DNA of 64,000 bases from Sphingomonadaceae bacterium (GTDB taxonomy: Bacteria > Pseudomonadota > Alphaproteobacteria > Sphingomonadales > Sphingomonadaceae): contig JAPZTW010000009.1 of the NCBI GenBank assembly GCA_027533105.1, positions 186,001 through 250,000 of the forward strand, written 5' to 3'. The notes beneath the pieces were generated by a model, which was not told the origin of the DNA, ran no database searches, and saw nothing but the letters and a program-made list of their open reading frames with translations. A program made the translations under genes and the position numbers. Shown here in pieces: positions 7,776 to 15,752 of the stretch. The first letter of the stretch is position 1; each line of letters begins with the position of its first letter.

Positions 7776-9470
7776 ATGCACCAGGCCGCCGCGCCGGACC
7801 AACCGACGCGCTATCGGGCATTCATCAGTTACAGCCATTCTGACAGCAGTTTTGCCCGGTGGCTGCACCGATCGCTCGAACGCTTCGTGCTGCCTGCCAC
7901 AGGCGAAGCGGCGCGCCAGCGGCTGGCCCCGGTGTTCATCGACCGCGCCGAACTGCCCGCCGCGACCGACCTATCCGCGACCGTGCGCGAGGCCCTGGCC
8001 GGATCCGCCGCGCTGATCGTGGTGGCGAGCCCCGGCGCGCGGGCCAGTGCCTGGGTCGATCGCGAGATCGCGCTGTTCCGCGAACTCCATCCCGATCGTC
8101 CGATCCTGACCGCGCTGATCGCGGGCGAACCGGACGAGGCCTTTCCCCCGGCCCTGACCGGCAGCGGGGCGACCCGGATCGAGCCCCTGGCCGCCGATTT
8201 CCGCAAGCAGGCCGATGGGCGGCGGCTGGGCCTGCTCAAGATCGTGGCCGGGCTGACCGGCCAGCCGCTCGACCGGCTGGTCCAGCGCGATAGCCAGGCC
8301 CGCCAGCGGCGCGTGATGGCCGTCACGGCGGCGGCCCTGCTGCTCAGTCTAGTGCTGGGCAGTCTGCTGGTGCTGGCAATCCAGGCTCGCGCCGAGGCAG
8401 AGCGGCAACGCGCCAGCGCGGAAGGAATGGTCGAATTCATGCTGACGGACCTGCGCGAAAAGCTGAAGGGCGTGGGCCGACTCGACGTAATGGATGCCGT
8501 CAACGCCCGGGCCATGGCGCATTACGCCGCCCAGCCGCTCGATGGCCTGCCGCCCGCCAGCCTGACGCGCCGCGCGCGGCTGCTCCACGCCATGGGCGAG
8601 GATGCCGCCAGCCGCGGCCAGATGGCCGAGGCCAGCGCCCTTTATGGCGAGGCCAGCCGCACCACTGCCGCCGTCCTGGCCCGCCAGCCCGACGATCCGG
8701 ACGCGATCTTCGCCCATGCCCAGAGCGAGTTCTGGGTCGGCTCGGCGGCCTGGGTGCAGCGCGACCTGCCGCGTACCGAACGGCACTGGCGCGCTTACCT
8801 CACGCATGCCGAAGCCCTTGCCCGGCGCGAGCCCGGCAGCCTGCGCGCGCTGATGGAACAGGGCTATGCCCAGGGCAACATGTGCGAACTGGTCAACCGC
8901 CAGACCGGGCGCCCCACCGAGGCATTGCCCTGGTGCGAGCGGTCCACGGCCTTCATGCGGCAGGCGGCGGCCCGCGCCGATGCGACCGCCCAGAACCGGC
9001 TGGACCTGGCCAACCGGATCGGCTGGCAGGCCGACGTGCTGGGCAAGGCCGGACGGATCGCGGCGGCCCTGGCGCTGCGGGCCGAGGAAGCCGCGATCAT
9101 CGCCCGGCTGCTGGCTGCCGATCCCGCCAATCGCGACCTGGCCGAGCGGCGGCTCTGGCCCGAAGTCGGCGCCGGACAGCTCGAACTGGCCGCCGGGCGG
9201 CCCGGGGCGGCGCTGGCGCGAATGCAGCGCTGCCTGTCGGACTATGCCCGGCTGGCGGCCGACCGGCCCGACGATCGCGGGCTGACCGTGCAGCAGTTCC
9301 GCGCCGCCTGGGTCGCCGCCCGCGCGGCCCGCGCGGCGCGGTCGGACCAGGCCCCGGCGCTGGTTCGCCAGGCCGAAGCATTCCATGCCCTGTTGCGCCG
9401 CTCCTATTCGTCAGCGGAGATGGCGCGGTTCGATACGATGCTGGCACAATTGCAAGAGGGAGACCGATGA
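7776..9470 (+). CDS. Membrane-anchored TIR-domain protein with C-terminal TPR-like region
   Basis: A 564-residue protein. Residues about 12-140 are a TIR domain: strand A 'YRAFISYSHSD', then 'SAALIVVASPGARASAWVDRE'. E97 in the 'SAWVDRE' helix matches the glutamate needed for NAD+ hydrolysis in active TIR enzymes. A single membrane helix follows at about 180-202, preceded by an Arg-rich stretch. The next segment, 'EFMLTDLREKLKGVGRLDVM', is one I associate with TPR-containing signalling proteins. The remaining 320 residues are Ala/Arg-rich helical repeats resembling TPRs. Positive charges before the helix suggest a cytoplasmic TIR and a periplasmic repeat region, though this is weak. It heads a three-gene operon and overlaps the next start. 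Biochemical activity is inferred. Confidence 0.85.
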   Translation: MHQAAAPDQPTRYRAFISYSHSDSSFARWLHRSLERFVLPATGEAARQRLAPVFIDRAELPAATDLSATVREALAGSAALIVVASPGARASAWVDREIALFRELHPDRPILTALIAGEPDEAFPPALTGSGATRIEPLAADFRKQADGRRLGLLKIVAGLTGQPLDRLVQRDSQARQRRVMAVTAAALLLSLVLGSLLVLAIQARAEAERQRASAEGMVEFMLTDLREKLKGVGRLDVMDAVNARAMAHYAAQPLDGLPPASLTRRARLLHAMGEDAASRGQMAEASALYGEASRTTAAVLARQPDDPDAIFAHAQSEFWVGSAAWVQRDLPRTERHWRAYLTHAEALARREPGSLRALMEQGYAQGNMCELVNRQTGRPTEALPWCERSTAFMRQAAARADATAQNRLDLANRIGWQADVLGKAGRIAAALALRAEEAAIIARLLAADPANRDLAERRLWPEVGAGQLELAAGRPGAALARMQRCLSDYARLAADRPDDRGLTVQQFRAAWVAARAARAARSDQAPALVRQAEAFHALLRRSYSSAEMARFDTMLAQLQEGDR

Positions 9471-10306
9471 TGAGCGATTCCGGAACCGAAACCGGCCTGT
9501 CCCGGCGCAGCGCACTGACCGCCGCCGGTGTTGGCCTGATCCTGGCCGCCTGCGACAAGGCTGGCCCCGATGGGGACAAGAACGCGGCTAAGGCTCTTGG
9601 GACGGCTCTTGGCAGGCCAGAGCCTTATGGCTTTGACCCGCACTCGGCCGAGCAGGAAAAGACGGTGCGCGAGGCGCTCGGGCTGAGCGCGTTCAAGCCC
9701 GATTTCATCACCCTCGTGCGGGTCTATTCGGATGGTGCCTGGCAATTCGGGGCCAATCACGCGGCAATCGCGGCGGCGGCCGATCCGGTCGCCCAGGCCA
9801 TCGCGATCCTCGCCAAGACCGTCCGCCCCGGCAATGGTCGGCGCAAGTTCCGCGATTTCGGTCCGGATTCGAACGCCAATGACAAGGAAAACTTCCACAA
9901 GCGCGCCAAGGTCGAGCCGCTCGGCCAGGTCGATTTCGACGATTTCGAATCCTTCGGCTTCGGCAGCCGCCACGAGATCTTCGTGCATTACGATTCGCCT
10001 CGCGTGACCTTGCAGGAGGGGAACCTGATCTCGTTCTCGCCCTACCTCAATGACGGCAAGCCGGCTGCCCCCAATGACAGCTTCTTCGTTCGCACGGTTG
10101 ACACCGGGGGCCGGTTGAAGGGACCGCTGATCGCGATCCGCAATTACTTTGCCAAGGTGGACACGGGCGGCAAGATCCTGCCCCGCGATGCCGCGGTCGA
10201 CAAGGCCACGCTGGCGCTCAACCTGCACTTCACCCTGCCGGGCAAGCTGCCGATGCCGATGATCCTCGACCCCACCACGGGCAACGGGATGGGCGGCGAG
10301 CCCTGA
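9467..10306 (+). CDS. Tat-like lipoprotein of unknown function, partner of the TIR protein
   Basis: A 279-residue protein I do not recognise as a named family. The ORF track starts it at 8882 inside the TIR gene; ATG 9467 is chosen because it overlaps the TIR stop (ATGATGA), has GAGGGAGA upstream, and gives a proper N-terminus. Residues 12-14 are 'SRR', followed by a hydrophobic stretch and a lipobox 'LAAC' with Cys29. This looks like a Tat-dependent lipoprotein signal, though the second part of the Tat motif (RRSALT) is not canonical. The mature part is polar and beta-rich, with repeated 'DFDDFESFGFG'-like acidic/aromatic text and no visible catalytic motif. Translational coupling implies a functional link to the TIR protein. 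Confidence 0.75.
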   Translation: MMSDSGTETGLSRRSALTAAGVGLILAACDKAGPDGDKNAAKALGTALGRPEPYGFDPHSAEQEKTVREALGLSAFKPDFITLVRVYSDGAWQFGANHAAIAAAADPVAQAIAILAKTVRPGNGRRKFRDFGPDSNANDKENFHKRAKVEPLGQVDFDDFESFGFGSRHEIFVHYDSPRVTLQEGNLISFSPYLNDGKPAAPNDSFFVRTVDTGGRLKGPLIAIRNYFAKVDTGGKILPRDAAVDKATLALNLHFTLPGKLPMPMILDPTTGNGMGGEP

Positions 10307-10308
10307 CC

Positions 10309-11910
10309 GTGCCGCTGGCCGCATCGCTGCCGGTAATCGCCGCACTGGCCCGGTCTGGGGCGGTGCGGCGCGCGTGGGAACTGTTCGAGGCGGGCGGCTG
10401 GGCCGCGCGGACCGACGATCCCGCCGCGCTTTCGCTCATGGGCCGCCTGCTGAAGGACCGGGCACGGGCGGCCGCAGGTGCCGGGGAGCGGGCCGCGCTG
10501 TTCGGTGCCGCCGCCAGTGCCTATGCCGCCGCCCATGCCCTCGCCCCGGCACCCTACCGCGCGATCAACGCCGCCACGGCGCGGCTGCTGGCGGGCGATC
10601 CGGCGGGCGCCGCGCAGGGCGCACAAGCCGTGCTCGACCTGCTCGATGCCCCCACGCCGCCGGCCGATACGCCCTATTTCCTGGCCGCGACCCGGGCCGA
10701 AGCCCTGCTCCTGCTGGGCCAGCCGGATGCGGCCGGGGCTGCCATGCGCCTGGCGGTAGCCGCCGATCCGGACGGCTGGGAAGACCGCGCCGTGACCCTC
10801 GCCCAATTGCGCGAAATCTGCGTCGCGCTGGGCCAGGACTCGACCTGGCTGCACCCGTTCGTCCCGCCCACCAGCCTGCATTTCGCCGGACACATGGGCA
10901 TCGCCAGCGGCGGCGCGAGCGAGACAGCGCTGGTCGCCGCCATCGATGGCCTGCTGGCGCGCACTTACGTCGGCTTCGCCTGGGGGGCGCTGGCCGCCGG
11001 AACGGACATCGTGATTGCCGAACGCCTGTTCGCCGCCGGGGTCGAACTCCACGCCGTCCTCCCCTGCCCGCCCGAGGCCTTCGCCATGCAATCGGTCAGC
11101 CCGGCCGGGGCGGTCTGGCTGGCGCGCTATCACGCCGTGCTGGCACGCGTGGCATCGGTGCGGGTCGCGGGCTCCAGCCCGGCCGGGGTCCACGATCCGC
11201 TGGCCACGGCCCATGCCGGCCTGCTGGCGATCGGTGCGGCGCGGCTCAACGCCCGGCGGCTCGGCAGCTGCGCGGTGCAGCTGCTGATCGAGGACGAGGC
11301 GGGCGGCGGGCCCAATACCGCGCGCCAGGCCGCGCTCTGGTCCGCCGGAGCCGGGCCGCAGGAGCGGGTCCGGATCACGCGCGATGCCGCGGTGGAGCAA
11401 CTGTTCCCGCCCGAAGCGCCCGATCCCGCGCGGCGGCTGGTCTTGCATCTGGCCGTCCTGCTCGACCTCCCACGGGAGATCGCCGCTTCCACAGATCTTG
11501 CGCCCCTGCTCGATCCCGTTGCCTTGGCCATCGCCGCGGCGGATGTGCCGCCAGCGGCGGTCCGCGCCGGGCCCGGGCGCTGGGACATCACGCTTGAGGA
11601 TCAGGACCTGGCACTGGCCCTCGCCCGCCGCCTGACCGGGCTGACCGCACCGCGTCCGGCAATCGGCCTGCACCTCGCGATCGGACCGGTGCTGGTCGAT
11701 CCGGCCAGCGGCGCGCTGGTCGGCTATGGCGCCGAGGCCGGTCTGGCCGGCACCCTGGCCGCGATGGCCCCGGCGGGGACGGCGCTGGCTTCCGACGCGC
11801 TAGCTGTCGCGCTGGCCGCTGGCGGGGCGTCGACCGCCCGGACCGAATGCTATCATCCCGGCGAGGCCGAGACCGGCGGCGCGGTGCACCTGTTGCTGTT
11901 CGATCAGTAG
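10309..11910 (+). CDS. TRAFs-binding/TPR protein with SLOG-like and degenerate cyclase-like regions
   Basis: A 533-residue cytoplasmic protein starting at a GTG two bases after the lipoprotein stop. Residues 1-180 resemble the TRAFs-binding domain (DUF4071-type TPRs): 'RAINAATARLLAGDPAGAA' and 'ATRAEALLLLGQPDAA'. Residues about 188-290 have a Rossmann/SLOG-like look: 'SLHFAGHMG', then 'GALAAGTDIVIAERLFAAG' and 'VELHAVLP'. Residues about 360-533 resemble the end of a class III cyclase ('IGLHLAIGPVL', 'PAGTALASDALAVAL'), but the metal-binding Asp and the WGD-type motif are lost, so it is probably inactive. It ends the TIR operon and overlaps the convergent Crp/Fnr gene by 7 bp. Domain names rest on remembered patterns, not a profile search. 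Confidence 0.68.
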   Translation: MPLAASLPVIAALARSGAVRRAWELFEAGGWAARTDDPAALSLMGRLLKDRARAAAGAGERAALFGAAASAYAAAHALAPAPYRAINAATARLLAGDPAGAAQGAQAVLDLLDAPTPPADTPYFLAATRAEALLLLGQPDAAGAAMRLAVAADPDGWEDRAVTLAQLREICVALGQDSTWLHPFVPPTSLHFAGHMGIASGGASETALVAAIDGLLARTYVGFAWGALAAGTDIVIAERLFAAGVELHAVLPCPPEAFAMQSVSPAGAVWLARYHAVLARVASVRVAGSSPAGVHDPLATAHAGLLAIGAARLNARRLGSCAVQLLIEDEAGGGPNTARQAALWSAGAGPQERVRITRDAAVEQLFPPEAPDPARRLVLHLAVLLDLPREIAASTDLAPLLDPVALAIAAADVPPAAVRAGPGRWDITLEDQDLALALARRLTGLTAPRPAIGLHLAIGPVLVDPASGALVGYGAEAGLAGTLAAMAPAGTALASDALAVALAAGGASTARTECYHPGEAETGGAVHLLLFDQ

Positions 11911-12569
11911 ATCAGCTCGTCCAGCCGGTGCGGGGCGATCACCGCCAGCCCGCCATCGCCGCGCCGCAGGATCCCGCGCCGCTCCAGCTGCGAGACGGTG
12001 CGCGACACGGTCTCGCGGGTCGACTGGACCCGCTGGGCCAGTTCGGCCAGCACCGGCATCGGGCGGATCACCCCGTCATCGGCGCCAGCGGCAAGGCGGC
12101 GCAATTCGGCACAGATCCGGCCCGTCGCGCTGAGCAGCGAGGTTTCGACCATGCGCTGGCGCATCGCCGCCAGCCGGGTGCCCAGCTGGCGGGTGACCGC
12201 CACCGCCACGCAGGCATAGCTTTCCATCAGCCGCAGCACCGCCTCGCCCCCGTAATGCAGCGCGCGGCCATCGCGCAGCGCCTCGACCTGGGCGGGGCCC
12301 GCCCCGTCGCCCAGCCCGACGAGGCTGCCATAGAACTCACCCGGACCGACCAGATGCAGCACCAGCACCGCGCCATCCCGGCCATAGGCCACCTCGTGCG
12401 CCTGCCCGGCGGTCAGCAGCGAAGTCTCATCCCGGCCCGGCAGCGGATAAAGCAACTGCGCCCGGGCAAATTCGCTCCCGCGCCCCAGCGCCGCAATGGT
12501 CCGCGCCAGCCCCTCGCCACACCCGAAGGCCCGCGCGATCACCGCCAGTTCGCCGCTCTCGCCCTGCAC
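11904..12569 (-). CDS. Crp/Fnr-family transcriptional regulator
   Basis: A 221-residue cytoplasmic regulator. The N-terminal cyclic-nucleotide-like beta-roll is recognisable ('VLVLHLVGPGEFYGSLVGL'), followed by a dimerisation helix and a Crp-type winged helix: 'PVLAELAQRVQSTRETVSRT' then 'VSQLERRGIL'. The ORF track extends it into the tRNA-Leu gene. I chose GTG 12569 because it has GGGGG about 8 bp upstream and leaves the tRNA free. No four-cysteine iron-sulfur motif is seen, so it is not a classical Fnr. Its 3' end overlaps the TIR operon by 7 bp. Ligand and targets unknown. Confidence 0.85.
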   Translation of the reverse strand: MQGESGELAVIARAFGCGEGLARTIAALGRGSEFARAQLLYPLPGRDETSLLTAGQAHEVAYGRDGAVLVLHLVGPGEFYGSLVGLGDGAGPAQVEALRDGRALHYGGEAVLRLMESYACVAVAVTRQLGTRLAAMRQRMVETSLLSATGRICAELRRLAAGADDGVIRPMPVLAELAQRVQSTRETVSRTVSQLERRGILRRGDGGLAVIAPHRLDELIY

Positions 12570-12652
12570 CCGTCGCCCCCTCGCAACCCCACGTACACGC
12601 ACGCCAAAAGGCGCGAAAAATCGCGCCTTGGCAAGCCAGGTTATCAGGAAAA

Positions 12653-12739
12653 TGGTGCCCAGAAGAGGACTCGAACCTCCACGCCGTTTCCAGCGCCGCC
12701 ACCTGAAGACGGTGCGTCTACCAATTCCGCCATCTGGGC
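12653..12739 (-). tRNA. tRNA-Leu (anticodon CAG)
   Basis: The minus strand folds as a class II tRNA. The acceptor stem is GCCCAGA/TCTGGGC. The D-arm is GCGGAATTGGTAGACGC. The anticodon stem is CCGTC/GGCGG with loop TTCAGGT, giving anticodon CAG. A long variable arm follows, then T-loop TTCGAGT. CCA is encoded. It reads CUG, the major Leu codon in this GC-rich DNA. It is followed after 84 bp by the Crp/Fnr start on the same strand. Confidence 0.96.
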
Positions 12740-12955
12740 ACGGAGGCAACGGGACAAGACGCCTGCTGCCGGGTAGGAGCGCGCCACTAGCGGGGGGGAT
12801 GGTTGCTTGTCAACGACACAATTGGTCTTTTCGCGGCGCCATGCAAAAAAGCGGTCTGCCGGGGGTGCTGGCCGGTTGCCGAGCGGGGCGGCTTTATGCC
12901 AAGGGCGCAGGCGTGATGCCGCCCGCAGGGGCGCGTGAGAAGGAACGGAAAAGCA

Positions 12956-13921
12956 ATGGCGGGCAAGACGGTCGCGGCGCTGAACGGCAAGCTGGTGGTG
13001 CTGATGGGCGGCAGCGGGTTCCTGGGCACCCATGTGGCGCAGGAGCTGCTGGCGGCGGGAGCGCGGCTGCGGATCGCCAGTCGCAATCCGGAACGCGCCT
13101 TCAAGCTGAAGCCGCTGGCCAACCTGGGCCAGGTCCAGTTCGCCCGCTGCGACATGACCAGGCCGGAATCGCTGGCCCGCGTGGTGGCCGGGGCCGATGC
13201 CGTGGTGAACCTGGTCGGGGCTTTTGGCGGCGATCTGGATGCGGTGCAGGGCAGCGGCGTCGGCGCGCTGGCGGCAGCGGCGCGGACCGCGGGTGCCGCC
13301 GCCTTCGTGCACGTTTCGGCGATCGGCGCCAATGCCGAAGGCGAGACGGCCTATGCCACCAGCAAGGCGGCGGGCGAAGCGGCGGTGCTGACAGCCTTCC
13401 CCAAGGCGACGGTGCTGCGCCCCTCGGTGCTGTTCGGGCCGGACGACAAGTTCATCAACATGTTCGCGGGGCTGATCGCCGCCGCCCCGGTGCTGCCGGT
13501 GTTCGGTCCCGAAGCCCCGTTCCAGCCGCTGTTCGTCGACGATTGCGCCGCCGCGATCGCCGTGGCGCTTGCCGATCCGGCCAGCCACGGCGGCAAGACC
13601 TTCGAACTGGGCGGGCCGGAAGTGCTGACCATGCTGGAAATCAACCAGCGGATCGCCGCGGCGCAAGGCCGCAGCCCGCTGTTCCTGCCGCTGCCCGATG
13701 TCGCTTCGTCCGCTTTTGCCACGCTGACCGGCTGGCTGCCGCTCGCCCCGCTGAGCCGCGACCAGTGGAAGATGCTGAAGGCCGGCAACGTGGTTGCGCC
13801 CAAGGCCAAGGGCCTGAAGGCGCTGGGCATCGCGCCGCGTCCGCTGGGCCTGTTCCTTGACCGCTGGATGGTCCGCTTCCGCAAGCACGGACGCTTTGGC
13901 ACCAAGGCCAGTGCGGCTTAA
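12956..13921 (+). CDS. NDUFA9-like NAD(P)-dependent epimerase/dehydratase family protein
   Basis: A 321-residue extended short-chain dehydrogenase of the atypical type related to the complex I accessory subunit NDUFA9. The nucleotide-binding glycine motif is 'VVLMGGSGFLGTHVA' near residue 15-29. The usual catalytic Tyr-x-x-x-Lys appears as 'YATSK', and 'VLRPSVLFGPDDKFINMFAG' is typical of this subfamily. ATG 12956 is preferred to GTG 12935 because GAAGGAACGG sits just upstream. It may bind a nucleotide and quinone-related ligand or act in respiratory-complex assembly; that is family inference. It is convergent with the GST gene across a large inverted repeat. Confidence 0.85.
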   Translation: MAGKTVAALNGKLVVLMGGSGFLGTHVAQELLAAGARLRIASRNPERAFKLKPLANLGQVQFARCDMTRPESLARVVAGADAVVNLVGAFGGDLDAVQGSGVGALAAAARTAGAAAFVHVSAIGANAEGETAYATSKAAGEAAVLTAFPKATVLRPSVLFGPDDKFINMFAGLIAAAPVLPVFGPEAPFQPLFVDDCAAAIAVALADPASHGGKTFELGGPEVLTMLEINQRIAAAQGRSPLFLPLPDVASSAFATLTGWLPLAPLSRDQWKMLKAGNVVAPKAKGLKALGIAPRPLGLFLDRWMVRFRKHGRFGTKASAA

Positions 13922-13960
13922 ATGCGTGGGCCGGTCATGCTGTTCGCCTGACCTCGCACG

Positions 13961-14037
13961 GCACCGGCCCGCTCCCCCACCCGGCCACCCCAACATAGGT
14001 AGCCTATGGGTGGCCGGGTGGGGGAGCGGGCCGGTGC
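13961..14037. repeat. Perfect 30-bp inverted repeat with an additional inner stem
   Basis: The arms at 13961-13990 and 14008-14037 are exact reverse complements over 30 bases. Inside the 17-base spacer, CATAGG and CCTATG pair around a TAG loop, so the whole element can fold into a stem of about 36 bp with a small CAA bulge. It lies between the convergent NDUFA9-like and GST genes. No T-run follows on either strand. It may be a bidirectional terminator or a member of a dispersed palindromic repeat family. Confidence 0.9.
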
Positions 14038-14042
14038 CGCAA

Positions 14043-14064
14043 GCCCATGACGGAGGTCATGGGC
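14043..14064. repeat. Small perfect hairpin downstream of the GST gene
   Basis: GCCCATGAC and GTCATGGGC flank a GGAG loop, giving a 9-bp perfect stem. It is 9 bp from the GST stop codon and 5 bp from the 30-bp inverted repeat. There is no T-run, so termination is only possible, not shown. Confidence 0.6.
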
Positions 14065-14073
14065 GCACTGTCA

Positions 14074-14745
14074 TTACGCGTTCACGTCCGCATAGTGGCT
14101 GGGCGGCTGAATCACTTCCATCCGTTCCGACAGCAGCGGGCGGAAGCTGGGGCGGCTCTTGAACACGGCATACCAGGCGGCGGCCTGTTCGTGGCCCGAC
14201 CAGTCAAGCCCGCCCAGATAGTCGGCGACCGAGATCTGCGCGGCGGCGGCAAGGTCTGCCAGGCTCATCGTTGCGCCCGCCAGCCAGGGGCGGTGATCGA
14301 TCAGGTGGTCGATGTAATAGAGGTGCTCGTGCGCCAGCTTCATCGCCTCGCGCAGCACCCGCGAATCGGGTGACTGGCGATAGACCAGCCGCTTCTTCAT
14401 CCGCTCATGCAGCAGCGGGGCGGTGACATCGCCATAGAAGTTCTCGTCGAACAGGGCGACCAGGCGGCGGATTTCCGCGCGATTGGTGGCCGTGCCATTG
14501 ATCAGCGGCTGCTTGTCGACCGTTTCCTCGAAGTATTCGCAGATCGCCCGGCTATCGCACAGGGTGATGCCCTTGGCCGGATCGTGCAGCACCGGGGTGC
14601 GCCCGGCCGGGTTCAGCGCATAGAATTCATCGCGCCCTTCCCACGGGTTCTCGCGCCACAATTCGTAAGCCACGCCCTTTTCGCTCAGCAGCAGGCGGAC
14701 CTTGCGACTGAACGGGCAGAGGGGGAACTGGTAGAGTTGCCACAT
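14074..14745 (-). CDS. Glutathione S-transferase family protein
   Basis: A 223-residue cytoplasmic protein with the two-domain GST layout. The N-terminal thioredoxin-like domain starts 'MWQLYQFPLCPFSRKVRLLL' with a CPFS active-site motif, and has 'TPVLHD' (cis-Pro) and 'LCDSRAICEYFEE' (the Glu/Asp-Ser-Arg glutathione site). The helical C-terminal domain includes 'SLADLAAAAQISVADYL', the folding motif. Start 14745 is chosen since it begins directly at the first beta strand. Probably a detoxification or thiol-transfer enzyme; substrate unknown. It follows the orphan parA gene on the same strand after 90 bp. Confidence 0.88.
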   Translation of the reverse strand: MWQLYQFPLCPFSRKVRLLLSEKGVAYELWRENPWEGRDEFYALNPAGRTPVLHDPAKGITLCDSRAICEYFEETVDKQPLINGTATNRAEIRRLVALFDENFYGDVTAPLLHERMKKRLVYRQSPDSRVLREAMKLAHEHLYYIDHLIDHRPWLAGATMSLADLAAAAQISVADYLGGLDWSGHEQAAAWYAVFKSRPSFRPLLSERMEVIQPPSHYADVNA

Positions 14746-14835
14746 GGCCGTTTCCCATGCCCAAGCACGGCCAGCGCGTCCACCCGCTGAGCGGGGTCGG
14801 CTGCGCAAAAAGCGGGGGAAAGCCGGACTGGCCGA

Positions 14836-15624
14836 TCAGGCGTGGACGGAGTGCGGGCCGTCCTCGCGCTGCACCGGACGGGCCGGTGCGCCACTGCGGG
14901 CCGCAACCTTGGCCTCGATCCCGCGCCACAGCCGCTCGAAGGCGCGATCGGCCTGCGAATCCGGGGCAAAGCTGGACAAGGGCGCGCGGCGCACCGCCAC
15001 CTGCTCGACATGGGTCGACATCGGGATCACCGGCCAGCCCCCGGCATCGCCGACGCGCAGGGCGCGGTGGACCGGACGGCTGCGGTTGTACATCGACAGC
15101 ACCGGCAGGATCGGAGCGTGGCGGTGGTGCAGGCGCAGCAGTTCTTCGCGCAGCTGGCCCAGCGCCCGCAGCGACAGCGGCGATGGCGGCAGCGGCACGA
15201 TGATCGCATCGGCGGCGGCCAGGGCCTGTTCGGTCACCGCCGTCAGCCCGGCCGGGCAATCGAGCACGATCCGGGGCCAGGTGCCGCGGAGCAGGCTGGC
15301 GACCTGTGGCAGGCGGCGGGGGCCCAGTCGGGCCAGGTGCAGCGGCAGCTGGCGCAGGCTCGGATCGGCCGGCAGCAGCGACAGGCCCGGATAACCGCTA
15401 TCGACAATCGCCTCGCGCGGGCGACCTTCCCGCTGGAAGATCGCGGCGGCGCGCTGGCGCTGTGGTGGGTCGATACCTAACAGGAACCCGGCCCCGCCCT
15501 GCGGATCAAGATCCCACAGCAGCGTTTGATGCCGCCCGGCCCGGGCCCAGCGCCAGGCCAGCTCGGTCGCCAGGGTGGTCTTGCCCACCCCGCCCTTGAT
15601 ACTGAAGACGGCGATTACCGCCAT
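14836..15624 (-). CDS. Orphan ParA/MinD-family ATPase
   Basis: A 262-residue deviant-Walker ATPase. The signature P-loop 'FSIKGGVGKTTLATELAWRW' is present, with the signature lysine KGGVGKT. Walker A' is 'LLWDLDPQGGAGFLLG', and Walker B is 'RIVLDCPAG'. ParA ATPases position chromosomes, plasmids or protein complexes by dimerising on DNA. No ParB, TadZ or cargo gene is adjacent; the neighbours are a GST and a TonB receptor. It is shorter than chromosomal ParA plus its usual N-terminus, so it is more probably a stand-alone positioning or MinD-like ATPase. Role is unknown. Confidence 0.85.
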   Translation of the reverse strand: MAVIAVFSIKGGVGKTTLATELAWRWARAGRHQTLLWDLDPQGGAGFLLGIDPPQRQRAAAIFQREGRPREAIVDSGYPGLSLLPADPSLRQLPLHLARLGPRRLPQVASLLRGTWPRIVLDCPAGLTAVTEQALAAADAIIVPLPPSPLSLRALGQLREELLRLHHRHAPILPVLSMYNRSRPVHRALRVGDAGGWPVIPMSTHVEQVAVRRAPLSSFAPDSQADRAFERLWRGIEAKVAARSGAPARPVQREDGPHSVHA

Positions 15625-15752
15625 TTACTGCGACCTCTGATCGACACCCTCCGACCCGGCTTTCACCGATTCGATGGCAAAAGCAACATGGCCGCTTTAC
15701 CCTGTCCGGATCGGGACAGTCGCAATTTCATTAGTTAACGGGCGTGCCGGGA

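Noticed and set aside
8882-9466. Upstream part of the 474-codon lipoprotein frame
   Set aside because: Out of frame within the TIR gene. The proper lipoprotein signal starts only at 9467.
12570-12749. N-terminal extension of the Crp/Fnr ORF
   Set aside because: Overlaps the tRNA-Leu gene on the same strand, and the residues do not resemble the family.
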